Below, one piece after another: positions 31,383 to 41,479 of a DNA stretch of 64,000 bases (positions are counted from its first letter, which is position 1; every line of letters begins with the position of its first letter). A program made the position numbers and the translations under genes. This stretch comes from Massospora cicadina (lineage: Eukaryota; Entomophthoromycota; Entomophthoromycetes; Entomophthorales; Entomophthoraceae). The notes beneath the pieces are model-generated. The model worked only from the letters and a program-made list of their open reading frames with translations, searched no databases and was not told where the DNA came from. The stretch covers positions 1 through 64,000 of the forward strand of contig JAKSZP010012291.1 in the NCBI GenBank assembly GCA_022478985.1, written 5' to 3'.

Positions 31383-32601
31383 CTAAGAGCCTGAGGCGAG
31401 GAAGGGAGGGAGGAGGCGTCGAGAAAGGGGGGGGTTTGCGCGCCAGAGCCGTGCTGCAGTGACAACTGAGCGGGGGAGGGTTGGCGACATAGTGCAGACC
31501 TTCAGGGCCATCTCAAAGTGTACCTGAAAGTGGGTGATCATGTGTGGAAGGGTCCACACCTGCTGGTCAAAGGCAGCATGAAGGAAGGAGTTATGGATGG
31601 TCCAGATGGTTGTGGCATAGGCGAGGACACAGAGGGGTCGGTGGCAACCAGGCAATGTCTGCTCGAACATGAGGTCTTGCACAGGGTGTCCAAACCAGGG
31701 CTAAGCATGGAGGAGCGCGTGAGCCTTTGACCAAAATGCGGCGACACCTGGACAGGTGAAAAAACGATGGAGGTGGGAGTCAATAGGCTCCACACAGCGG
31801 GGGCAGCTTTGGTGCTGGAAGGTAGGGCCAGTCCGGTCCCCTGTCCTGTATGAACAGTGGAGCACCCTCCATAAGGTGTTGGACACCTTTGCTGACAGGA
31901 TGGGGTGATAGACGTCCTTCCACATTTCCTTAAGGTTGAATATCACGGAGGGAGGGAGGAGCTCAAGGAGTCTTGGGCGGTTGGGAGGACGATCTTGGGG
32001 GTTGAGGCGAGTTGTGACAAATTGTCCATCGTGCACAATTGCATGGCGACGGGGGCTGAGGCCAGGGCCTTCCCTTCTGTACAGGAAGGCATGGTGGATC
32101 CGCGCGCCTACTCGTTTCAGGGCAAGGAGAGCCTGGTTCCAGTAGGGGGATGAGGATGGTTTTAGGCGATGGCCTGGGTGGTTTGGAGACACTCCCCTAA
32201 TGAGGTCAGAGATGCTCTAGGAAGACCCAGAGCTGCTGACACTGACTGGCGGAGGGCGGGCGCCCATTGGGGCATGGGGGTCGCGTCCCAGCAGACAATC
32301 GGCCATAAGAACTTCAGGAAGATTGTGGTGGCGTGGGATCGCGTGTCCAGAAGCCCTAGGCCCCCTTCATTGCAGGGCAGGCAATGGTTGAGAGGGCCAT
32401 TAGTGGATGGTTTGAGCCCCAGATCCAACAGCGGAGGAGTACATTGAGCCGCGTATAAAAGGCATCTGTGAATGGGCAGACGTGCGCTAGGAACCAGACT
32501 TTGGAGAGGAGGAACACATTGACCATCAGAGCTCGACCCTGGGGGGTGATGTGCCGCCAGTTCCAGCTAGCAATCCTGGAGTTAACTGCTGCAAGGAGCA
32601 A
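31383..32601 (-). pseudogene. LINE-2 ORF2, thumb to C-terminal zinc region
   Basis: Frames 32601-32356 (GRALMVNVFLLSKVWFLAHV), 32428-32162 (NEGGLGLLDTRSHATTIFLK), 32192-31701 and 31682-31383. The 163-codon frame ends with CPRCVEPIDSHLHRFFTC, the Cys-Cys-His-Cys motif of LINE ORF2 C-termini. The last frame has ATTIWTIHNSFLHAAF, equivalent to MWTIHTIVLDA of the other lineage. Only small shifts separate the pieces. Confidence 0.88.
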
Positions 32602-32807
32602 GTCCTCATTGTCTTTTAGCGCAACTCCTTGTTGGTTGGTGAAAACTCCCAGGTGACGGAAGGTACCGCGCTCAGGTTCAATACCAAATGGTGGGGGAAG
32701 GTGGGGGAGCCGACCTGTACAACTGTTGTCTTGGAGGTGTTGACCATGGCGTTGGACGCCTTGGTGTACCTCTCAATGGTCACAGCAGCGAGGGCAACAT
32801 CCCCAGG

Positions 32808-33915
32808 TCAGCCAAATGCAATGGCGGTGTCATCTGCAAATGCTATGGTGCGTGTGGGGGCTTTACTTGGGACCAGAATCCCTGTTAGCTTGTCCTGTAA
32901 GGAGGCCAAGAGGGGGTCAAGGGTGATGTTAAAAAGGATAAGGCTCAGGGGGTCCCCTTGCCGGAGACCTTGTCCAACTGGTACTGCCACTGTAAAACCC
33001 ATTGGCGCCAGGACTCTGGTGTGGAGCTGGTCATAGAGCGCTGATATCCAGCGCCTAGCTGCGGAGTGGGAGATGGAAGCGGGCCAGGGAAGCATCAATA
33101 TACTTCCAGGCTACCCGATCATATGCTTTCTCTATATCCAGGAGAGCCACGAAGCCATTCACCTTATGAGAGTTAGCAGTCAAAGTCACGTGAAGGTCAT
33201 TATAGTTGTCCCATAACGACCTCCCCGGAATAAAACCGTGCTGGGATGGGGAGAGGCGAGGTGACACCCATTTGGTGATGCGGTTGGCCAGAAGCTTCGT
33301 GAAGAGCTTGTGGTCTGTGTTGATCAACGCTATGGGGCGCCAGTTCGCCAGGTTCTCACGGTCTGACTTCTTGTGAATGAGGGTTGTGATTGAGCCTCTG
33401 GAGTCGGGGAGGACCTCGCCATTCACCAAGAGTGCAGCAAAGAGGTCGCGGAGGGTTCTGGCTATCACTGCAGGTTCCAGAAGGTACACCTCAAAGGGTA
33501 TTCCGTCTGGGCCTGGGGCTTTAAGCCGTGGGGATTTCAGAAGGGTTTCCATCACCTCCTGGATGGAAATAGGCGCCAGTAGAGCCTCATCAGCCCGTGG
33601 GTCAATGGGCGGCTCTGGAGCCCGCCACAGGAAGTCTTGGATGTCCGATGGGTCCACCTGGGTGGCATGGAAGAGGCTGGAGTAGAAGCGGTGTAGTTCC
33701 TGCGTGATTTCCTCCTTATCTGAAGTGGTTGTAGTGCCAATCTTCAGTGCAGTAATATCCTGCGCTGTTGACCGGGCTTTCTGTTTCTGAAAGAAGAAGC
33801 GGGTGGGACGTTCCCATTGAGCATAGTAACGAGATGTTGTAAAGTTTGCTGCCCGTTCTTCCTGCAGTGTGAGCTCCAAGCGGAGTGCTTCCTGCGCCGC
33901 TTCCCAGTCTTCCAA
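32808..33915 (-). pseudogene. LINE-2 ORF2, reverse transcriptase core
   Basis: A 286-codon frame (33915-33055) followed by a 96-codon frame (33098-32808). In order: LKSPRLKAPGPDGIPFEVYL (RT start), RENLANWRPIALINTDHKLF, SQHGFIPGRSLWDN, VALLDIEKAYDRVAWKYI; then GQGLRQGDPLSLILFNITL and the intact catalytic RTIAFADDTAIAFG. A single frameshift near 33070 divides them. This is the best-preserved polymerase of the window apart from LINE-4. It would copy LINE RNA at nicked targets if restored in its lineage, but this copy is broken. Confidence 0.92.
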
Positions 33916-34052
33916 CCATCTGGGAGAGGGCTAAGGCTGGCAGTTTCGCTCTAGATGTCTGATTCTGGCTTTCGCCCTTTTGACTCTGGCGCGAGCTGCA
34001 GTCATCTGGGCTTTGGCACAGTTGTAAGCAACGCGGGTGATGCCCTCCTTGG

Positions 34053-34909
34053 TCACCGCCCATCTAGCCTTGTGGTCAAGCAGGTGGGGTGGGGGGAGGT
34101 GAGAGTCTCCCGGATGGTCATAGACAGCTTCTCCTTAGTGAAGGGGTTGTTGAGAAGAGCTGGGGCAACCCTAGGCCAGAACCTACACGACGGTCTAAGT
34201 GTGGTGGTGAGGACAACGGTGAGTGACCTGTGATCACTCAGATGGTTGTCACGAGAGATGGGAGAGGAGACGCGGCCAATTAGCAGGGGGCCAATCAGTG
34301 CCATATCTATGCGTGACGCTGACTGGAAAGCTCCTCCATCATACTGGATCCTAGTCATGCAACCTAGGCCAGACGTGGAGGGTGGAAGCGCATCTATAAA
34401 GCCACTCAGGCGAAGGAAATCCTGGAGGTGACTTGATCAAGGGCGTGCCTTTGCTGCAGGGGGGTAAGAGTCACGGACGCGACTTTCGGTTGTGTTGAAA
34501 TCTCCTAAGAGGACTGTATTCCATGGGAGATTGAGTTGGACGAGCTCTTCCAAGAGCCGATTTTGCTCCTGACCTGCATTAGGCAGGTAGATGCTTGCAG
34601 CGAAGAAGGAGAAGTCAGGAGTGGTGAGTTTGGCCAGTATGAGGCGGCCACCTAGATGTTGTGAAAAAGAATGGGTTTTAACCGGGGATTCAAAACCATA
34701 AGGGCGGCATGGTTTGTCCAGAAGGAGTTGCCTCCAAACTGTTCATTCCATGCAGATTGTTCGTGGGGGAGGATATGGGGCTCCTGGACAGCAGCGATGT
34801 CAATTTGTGCTGACCTGAAGTTTCGGAGGAGGCGGGCTCTCCGCTTAAAGTCCTGCAACCCATTTGCGTTGATGGATTGCAGGGCCAGGGTGCTGCCATG
34901 GGGACTCAT
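34053..34909 (-). pseudogene. LINE-2 ORF2, APE endonuclease
   Basis: The N-terminal frame 34909-34652 begins MSPHGSTLALQSINANGLQD and has IDIAAVQEPHILPHE, with the catalytic Glu of APE nucleases. The C-terminal frame 34358-34053 has SRIDMALIGPLLIG and NHLSDHRSLTVVL, the SDH box with its catalytic residues. The middle (34652-34360) carries stops. The ATG at 34909 follows closely on the end of ORF1. Confidence 0.88.
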
Positions 34910-35332
34910 AGCTGTTCCCCTCCATGTCCTGGGGGTTGCCAGCGCTTAAACCTGCTTCTGTGAGGCGGCTAGTTTTGAGTCCATTAGCTTGACTAGCTGC
35001 AATCCGTGAGGAGCGTCGAGGGTTCTGAGGGGAAGGAGAGGGTGGGGGCGGAGGACCCAGTAAGCCAGCCTAGGATGCTGCCCCCGCTCCGTTGCAGGGG
35101 AAGGACCTGAGGGTGCTCAATGATGACCTCCGCGGTGTCCCCATTTGATGAGTCTGAGTCCATATTCACTTCCTCCAACACTGCAAAGGATCCGCGTGAA
35201 ATGGACTGTGGGGTTGGGGTAGGACTCTTTGAGGTGTGGCACTTCTACCGCAGGCCGCGGGTTGCCAGTCCATGCTGGTGGGCATAACTCCATTGGGAGC
35301 TGAGGGTTGATGCGATAAATCGCTGGTGGAGG

Positions 35333-37754
35333 TTAGTGGGGGTGCCGCAGAGCCCTGAGTGGGGGTGGCTGACGAGGGGCACCCTGTGGGAGATGCCTTG
35401 CGCTTGGTGAGAGAGGGAGTTGACTCTGGGAGATTGGAGGGGATGCCCATTGGAAGGGGGCATGAGCGCGAAGGTATCCCATACCAATAGTGGTGTTAGC
35501 TGTTTCAACTGCTAGGTGTAAGGCCTCAGGGGACAGGTCTTGAACGGGAACCCATTGTGTGGGTTGTGGAATTGCTGCTGCAGCCACGTGGGATCGTTTT
35601 TGGCCTGGTTTAGGCCCCTGGGTGGTGGCTAAGAGGGCTTGTTTTCGAGCTGTGCAGCCACTATACAAGTGTCCAAGGGCGTTACACCATGAACACCGGG
35701 GGCGCGCCTGATCAGGGTCAACAAAAAAGATCTCAGGGCATGCCCCAACTACCGCCACATGAGGAATAACCTCAATGTTGCGGGATACAGCGGGGGAGGG
35801 GATGAACGACGCCCTAGCAGTGTGAGCTCTTTGAGTGGGAGCATAGTAAGAGGGGACGCTAAAGTCCACTGAAAGAACAGACCCAAACTCCATTAAACCA
35901 CGATGGAGTGCCAGTTTAAGAGACTCAGGATCAACAGTCGTTGGTAGGTTGGAAAAAGTAACCCATGAAGTTTTCTCCAGGTGAGAGCGTGTGCGGGAGA
36001 TGCAAAGAGATCCGCGTGGAATAATGACCTGGAGGGTGGCAGCATGGTCAGCAAGGGCAGCTTCAGTGAAGCCCACATCGATGTAGTGGCCCTCCACTGA
36101 TTCATGGATGGTGGTGTTAATTGGGAATGTCTCCGCAATCGCTGCAAAGTATGAGAAGTAATCCTCTGTATAGAATTTAACAGGGTTATGCCCACAATAA
36201 AGGCGAATTGCATGGGAGAGGGTTGAGCGAGGTAGAGCTTTTGTGCTCTAGTTTCGGCCCATTTCTTCTTAACATCATCAATAAACGCCACTTCACGGGG
36301 ATCAGCTTTGGGTAGCGTTGGTGCCAGAGGTTTTTGCCACGCCCCAGTGGCTCCTTTGGTACATTTGTGTTTGCTTTGGGCTGCAATTGCGGGTTGAGTG
36401 TGAGCTGGTGGTTTGGACAAGTTTGCGGAGTTCCCTTGTTGCTGGGATGTTACAGCAGTTGCTGGCGTCATATTAAATTGAGGGGCGGTTTGTTGGGCCT
36501 CGCTAGCAATTGGGGAGGCCCATCCAGACTGGAATTAACTCCAGCCAGTTGGGAGGAGGCAGATGTTTCATCACCATCCCAATCTATTTGGGTAAATTCA
36601 GCCCGAGTATTTGCTGTGATTTCGTGGGCAAAACTCACTGACTGATTGGTGAATTGGTCATTTTCAGCATATGGAGATAAAGTGCCGACTTGAGAAGTGC
36701 CAATTATGGGGTTTAAATGGGACGGGTGAGATTGGAACTGGTGTGAAGTTCCAAAATCTGAACCATTTAAATCCCCATTGGGAAGAGTAGATTGTCCCAA
36801 TTTGGTGCTTAGTGAACCAGAATATGCAGCTAATCCAACCTTACATCCGAGGGTTTGGGGGCCAGGTGATTGTTGGGCCTCGCTAAATTGGGGAGTCCCA
36901 TACAGATTGGAATTAACCTTAGCCAATTGGGAGAGCGATGTTTCATCACCATCCCAATCTATTTGGGTAAATTCAGCCCGAGTATTTGCTGTGATTTCGT
37001 GGGCAAAACTCACTGACTGATTGGTGAATTGGTCATTTTCAGCATATGGAGATAAAGTGCCGACTTGAGAAGTGCCAATTATGGGGTTTAAATGGGACGG
37101 GTGAGATTGGAACTGGTGTGAAGTTCCAAAATCTGAACCATTTAAATCCCCATTGGGAAGAGTAGATTGTCCCAATATGGTGCTTAGTGAACCAGAATAT
37201 GCAGCTAATCCAACCTTACATCCGAGGGTTTGGGGGCCAGGTGATTGTTGGGCCTCGCTAAATTGGGGAGTCCCATACAGATTGGAATTACCTTAGCCAA
37301 TTGGGAGGAGGGAGATGTTTCATCACCATCCCAATCTATTTGGGTAAATTACAGCCCGAGTATTTGCTGTGATTTCGTGGTCAAAACTCATTGGCTGATT
37401 GGTGAATTGGTCATTTTCATCATATTGAGATAAAGTTCTGACTTGAGAAGTTCCGATTACGGGGTTTAAATGGGACGGGTGAGATTGGAACTGGTGTGAA
37501 GTTCCAAAATCCGAACCATTTGAATCCTCATTATGAAGAGTAGATTGTCCCAATTTGGTGCTTAGTGAACCAGAATGTGCGGCTAATCCAACCTTACATC
37601 TGAGGATTTGGGGGCCAGGTAGCTGGGTATCGCCCCTCATGGAGGGAGCCAGAAACACGGCGTCAGCAATAATAGATGGGGCTGAATTAGCTGACACAAT
37701 GGGGGAGGTGAATGTCTGGATGGGCTGAGTTGCATTCAACTGAGCAGACGCCAT
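35333..37754 (-). pseudogene. LINE-2 ORF1: repeat-bearing RNA-binding protein
   Basis: Starts MASAQLNATQPIQTFTSPIV at 37754. Three copies of a 125-residue unit follow (see the tandem repeat); the first is broken by a single inserted base near 37351. After the repeats come KADPREVAFIDDVKKKWAET (frame 36471-35893) and the 254-codon frame 36097-35333. That frame has an RRM-like part (KTSWVTFSNLPTTVDPES, then LHRGLMEFGSVLSVDF) and the CCHC knuckle CSWCNALGHLYSGC near 35690-35650 with all four ligands. A Pro/Ser/Gln-rich tail ends it. It is longer than ORF1 of the other lineage because of the repeats. Confidence 0.88.
36491..37619 (-). repeat. Three 375-380-bp tandem repeats in LINE-2 ORF1
   Basis: Units start at 36491, 36871 and 37246, each at TGTTGGGCCTCGCTA. 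Long stretches of the first two units (from about 36581 and 36951) are identical except for one or two bases. The third unit is more diverged and has a one-base insertion. Each encodes NGSDFGTSHQFQSHPSHLNP, AENDQFTNQSVSFAHEITAN and TQIDWDGDET. Confidence 0.93.
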
Positions 37755-38120
37755 TAAAACAGCGTGGCTGATGGCTTACTTGGTTGGAGGGGGCCCAGCG
37801 GGTTGGTGGGAGGCAGCGCACACAGAGCTGTTAGGCGTGCAGGTTGCAGAAGTGCGATCAGGTGAACTGGCGCTAGTTGGAGTAGCTCCAGGTTGGGGGG
37901 TGGTGCCTGCTTTCATGGCTGCTGCTTGAGAGCGGGTGATTCTGGTTGACCCTGAGGTGGGTAACCGAGGGTTGCTTTGTTTGGGGTGGTGCTGGCTCGT
38001 TTGGCATAGCCTGCGGGTTCTTTTGTGGGGTTTCCCACCATATTTGCTAATAGTTTTCGTAAATCTCTTTAATGGAGCTAAATTTCAGCCTGGATTGATT
38101 TTTGAAAAGTGATGCTTAGC
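37755..38120 (-). other. LINE-2 5' untranslated region
   Basis: Upstream of the ORF1 ATG on the minus strand. GC-rich near the gene, AT-rich beyond 38030. No open frame of note. It ends where similarity to the B2 LTR returns. Confidence 0.55.
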
Positions 38121-38159
38121 AGAAAGAGATTCCCAAAAAGTCTTTAATGTTTTCCTCTC
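38121..38159 (-). repeat. B2 3' LTR, part 2 (between LINE-2 and element C)
   Basis: A 39-bp piece resembling 50680-50727 of the B2 5' LTR (GAAAGAG and a T-rich run before CTCTC). It contains the probable right target duplication of LINE-2 and ends with CTCTC, the left target duplication of element C. Confidence 0.6.
38155..38159. repeat. Element C target-site duplication, left
   Basis: CTCTC, identical to 42324-42328. With the element removed, the flanks join into the B2 LTR sequence as read at 50722-50740. Confidence 0.9.
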
Positions 38160-39070
38160 TGTGAAATCCGCCAATGGATGCCACAAATAATATATTAAGG
38201 TGAAATATTTAATTACTAAAAAAAGTAAAAAAATAACACATATTAAAGTTTTTTATGTTTTTTATTATTATAAGCAGGGCAAAACCAGGAAAGGTCCCTT
38301 TCTTGATACTAGTTTTTCCTATTTAAACTAGTTCAAATTTTGAGATCAGGGGCATTCGGGGCAAAATAATGTAAAGCTCAGTTATCTAGATTAGGCAATA
38401 TAGGCTTTTAGCCTATCAGATCAAAGATAAAATTTTTGAGGCAAAACTGACCTGTGCGGAAATGATTTGATGAATTTTATCCAATCATCAGCGAGTAAAG
38501 TCTTTTCACCTTGATGGTGGTCAAACTTGTGTGGTAATGATTGGTTAATTTTTACCCTATCATCATCAAGTAAAATCTTTGCATCTTGGCGGTGGTCAGA
38601 CTCATGTGGTAATGATTGGGTAATTTGATGGTGGTTGGACCCAGATGGTAATGATTGGCTAATTTTTACCCTATCATCATTGAGTAAAATCTCTGCACCT
38701 CAGCGGTGGTTAGACTTGGAGGGTAATGATTGGTTAACTCACACCCAATCATTGATGGGTAAAATCTTCTCTCCCTGCAGAGGTTCAGATCCATACAATA
38801 TTGAACTCCTCAAATTTGGCCAAGAAGTCAGAGTAATCCTATTGTTAGTATTTACCTTTATAAGCCAATTTACGTGATAAATTGTATTTTTCCATTGGTT
38901 AGGATTCCACCAAGAATCCACCAAGGTCTTTCGCCATTTGCACTTATATCATTGTTGACCACAATATTAGTTGATGATCAGCCAGGAGATGGCCAATCAT
39001 AATAGCAGATCTGGGAGCCCTAATACTTCCAACATTCTTTTTCTTAAGTCAAGAAGAAGAATGTCTGACA
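38160..39070 (-). repeat. Element C 3' LTR
   Basis: Runs TGTGAAATCC to TGTCTGACA in plus-strand reading. It holds an array of about 75-bp units (38455-38795). It is 42 bp longer than the 5' LTR because of one extra partial unit at 38606-38646. Confidence 0.93.
38455..38795. repeat. Tandem repeats in element C 3' LTR
   Basis: Units of about 75 bp share GGTAATGATTGG, CCTATCATCA, AGTAAAATCT and GCGGTGGT. There are four units and one partial unit. The 5' LTR has the same array with four units (41735-42050). Position within the LTR suggests regulatory repeats. Confidence 0.85.
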
Positions 39071-39072
39071 TT

Positions 39073-39090
39073 GCCCCCCTCAAGAATTTT
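39073..39090 (-). promoter_or_regulatory. Polypurine tract of element C
   Basis: The antisense of ttgcccccctcaag, adjoining the 3' LTR, gives a GAGGGGGG tract, the plus-strand primer site expected there. Confidence 0.75.
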
Positions 39091-39232
39091 GGAAGGGGTG
39101 TAGGGTCGTAGGTAGCGGCCATGTACCCAGATTATTTTTAATTCTTGTAGCCAAAGACTTTATAGAATACTCATCTCCTCTCTTATGCATGATGGTATAT
39201 GGCCCATCACGATTTGATTCAAGTTTGCCACT

Positions 39233-40471
39233 TCAGGGAGTTGTGCAATTGTGGTATAAAACCCTATCTGACACTTGGTAAGAGGGTAGAGGAGCTTGGA
39301 GCTCATTGGCAGCTTGACTTTTTTTAGTCACTGTTTTTGCTTGGCTAGACTTTCCAGCATTTAATTCTTCATCCTCTTTTTTCTTTGTAAGAATAGTTCC
39401 CTCGTTTGGCTTACATGACTGCTTCTTTTTTTCATCATAAAGTAGCATTTGGGCTTTCTTGTCTTTTTCAGAATGACTATGGGGGCCACATGTGAGTTTG
39501 GAATCTACATCCTTAGTTTTTGAAGGTTTATCCCAAGGTCCGCGAGGGGTAGCATCCTTAGAAGAGCGATTTTCTTGAACCTTGGAATGAGAAATGTCTG
39601 CCTCCATGGGCTTAGAGGTAGACTTCTCTTTTTTAAGCTGTACTTTAGGAGCTTGAACTTCTTCTTCAAAGTCAGCCTCACTTAAGAGATTGAGGGGGTT
39701 TTGGGATGTGACTTTTGTGTCAACCACTTGTTGTTTACCATTGCTAGCCTCCACTGAATCGTGCAATTTCTTAGTGTTGCACCCAGAGGTGACATAAGGC
39801 AAAGCAGAAGAGGGGTATTCTTTGTTGGATAACACTAATGAAACTTCATAGTTCATTAGAGATAGGGACCCTTGCCTCATGTTGATGATGCCTTCATACT
39901 CAATCATAAACTGAGTACCTATAAGCATCTCATAATCGTTATTATCTAAAGCCATTGCAGGGGCTGATAGAATAAGCTTCCCAATATGAATAGGAAGGGA
40001 CGAGTAGGCACCCAGTGCACGGGTGTTGTTGGGACCAGCAGTTTCAAAGTCTTGGGTGTATTCCAAGTCAGGTGCAAGTTGAATCTTTTTCATCAACTTG
40101 GAGGAAATTACATTCACTGGGGAGCCTGTATTTAGGATAGCCATCACCCAAACTTTTTGGATAACCACTTCGACCTTTGTAAGTATCCCCTCAAAAGTGG
40201 GTGATAACGCTAAGACCTCCTTAAGATGGAAATGGGAGGTTAATTTGCACGCGGTCTCGGGGTAATTTTTCTGGATGGATTGCATGGTATGGCCATGCTG
40301 GATAGGGCGAATAATGCGAGACAACACCTCATCGGCGTCACTGGCAGTATCAATATTGATGGGCTCCCCTAGATTTTGAAAGAGGTAAGTATCCTCAGGT
40401 ATGGTGGCTTCATCTACTCCTCCAGCATTTAGGTGATCAGGGATCTCCAATTTTGCAGGAGCTCCCAACAA
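39233..40471 (-). CDS. Element C aspartic protease ORF (412 codons)
   Basis: The second-longest frame of the window. Residues about 70-200 form a retropepsin-like domain: FHLKEVLALSPTFEGI, KVEVVIQKVWVMAILNTG, SPVNVISSKLMKKIQLAP, then ALDNNDYEMLIGTQFMIEY (the second half of the fold). The active-site triad is Asn-Thr-Gly; the catalytic Asp codon GAT has become AAT. Residues 240-400 are a Lys/Ser-rich, low-complexity tail with no RT similarity, ending close to the 3' LTR. A master copy would have had Asp. The frame overlaps no other gene; Gag lies upstream at 40620-41479. The start shown (ATG 40471) is simply the first ATG; the real protein is probably a Gag-protease fusion. Confidence 0.85.
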   Translation of the reverse strand: MLGAPAKLEIPDHLNAGGVDEATIPEDTYLFQNLGEPINIDTASDADEVLSRIIRPIQHGHTMQSIQKNYPETACKLTSHFHLKEVLALSPTFEGILTKVEVVIQKVWVMAILNTGSPVNVISSKLMKKIQLAPDLEYTQDFETAGPNNTRALGAYSSLPIHIGKLILSAPAMALDNNDYEMLIGTQFMIEYEGIINMRQGSLSLMNYEVSLVLSNKEYPSSALPYVTSGCNTKKLHDSVEASNGKQQVVDTKVTSQNPLNLLSEADFEEEVQAPKVQLKKEKSTSKPMEADISHSKVQENRSSKDATPRGPWDKPSKTKDVDSKLTCGPHSHSEKDKKAQMLLYDEKKKQSCKPNEGTILTKKKEDEELNAGKSSQAKTVTKKSQAANELQAPLPSYQVSDRVLYHNCTTP

Positions 40472-40562
40472 ATAATACCCAATGTTTTTGTAACCCCCTC
40501 AGAGTCAGCCTCAGGGGTATTTTCCACCATGGGCAAGGTTACAATTGAAGTGGGGGAGATGG

Positions 40563-41479
40563 TCACAAGAGGCAGGGAATTTGGCTTTGCTTTAACCGGC
40601 ATTTTTCAACCCCAGTAGTCCTGGAGGACATACCCTTAGAGCGCGCACCTATGGACTGAGCTGAAGGGGAAACCACAGTGGGGATCTCCATTTTGCATGA
40701 ATGAGGAATGTCCATTTTAAAGCGCACCAAAGAAGCAGGTTTTGTGGGGAGGATAGGCACAGGTGGCCTCACCTACAACGGTTTAGCAGGCTCCAGCTCC
40801 TCTAAATGAATATGGGCAACGTCTAACAAAGCCTCTTCTATATCTCAGAAGGTTGTAAGGTGGCGTTTCACTGATATGATGTGCCTGGCTAGAGAGGGTT
40901 GTGAAGCTAACCCTGTTAAGATGGCGGCGATAGCGTCATCCAGGGTAAGCAGGTTAGACGTAGCCAACCTTTGAGCATTGAGGTAGAACCACTCAGAAAA
41001 ACTAAAGAGGGTTTCACCCTCATACATTAAAAGCGCAAGAAAGCCTGTTTTTCCCTGTGTAAGCTCTGCTCGGATCTGAATTCAGCTAAGAGGGCCTTCT
41101 TAACATCTGGCCAGATGTGCTGAGGATCTAGGTGAGGAACGATCAGCTTTTGGGCTTGGCGGCTTAAACAGGGAAGGTTGTACTGAACTTTCTGTTTGTC
41201 AGTGGCGCCATCCATCGCAGCTTCATAAACGTATAGAAAGGAAGCAATGCTCCCTTCACCCAGGATGTATTGATCCTTTATGGGTAGTTTAAACAGCCGT
41301 TGCTCTAGCTCTTTGAGACGGGAGAAAGAGCTGGCTAGTTGCTTCTTGAGAGCAGCTAATCGCAAGTCAGGAGAGCTGCTCATGTTGACAGCCTCCATTT
41401 TGTTAATACTTATCAAAGTATTCAGGGGCTCAACCCCTGTAGTGAGCACCAATTTGTGGGATCCGCCAATGGATGCCAC
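40563..41479 (-). pseudogene. Element C Gag
   Basis: Frame 41479-41027 (150 codons) with RLAALKKQLASSFSRLKELE, a predicted helix, and FLYVYEAAMDGATDKQK, VPHLDPQHIWPDVKKALLAE and FRSEQSLHREKQAFLRF, a capsid-like stretch. After one stop it continues in 41027-40845 with LFSFSEWFYLNAQRLA and LTLDDAIAAILTGLASQP. A Pro-rich piece follows at 40772-40563. No zinc knuckle is seen. Element A has the same order. Only a few stops and shifts interrupt it, fewer than in A. Confidence 0.82.
41439..41451 (-). promoter_or_regulatory. Primer-binding site of element C
   Basis: TGGTGCTCACTAC on the minus strand, next to the 5' LTR at 41455; identical to the sites of A, B and D. Confidence 0.9.

Larger units (their letters stand above)
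31321..38120 (-). mobile_element. LINE-2: GC-rich LINE of a second lineage
   Basis: Minus-strand LINE with a long ORF1 holding three tandem repeats and an ORF2 with large intact pieces. The 3' end has AATAAA (reversed at 31360-31365) and an A tail (reversed T run 31314-31320). The flanks 31285-31320 and 38121-38155 resemble each other, for instance TTTAATGTTTT in both, consistent with a degraded target duplication within the B2 LTR. It is visibly more GC-rich and less decayed than the surrounding gypsy DNA. Its protein differs clearly from LINE-1/3/4/5, so it is another lineage. Confidence 0.88.

Noticed and set aside
31112..31462. 116-codon plus-strand frame with LVLDGPNP
   Set aside because: It spans the junction of the B2 LTR and the LINE-2 3' end; the short match to D Gag comes from the LINE tail and not from a gene.
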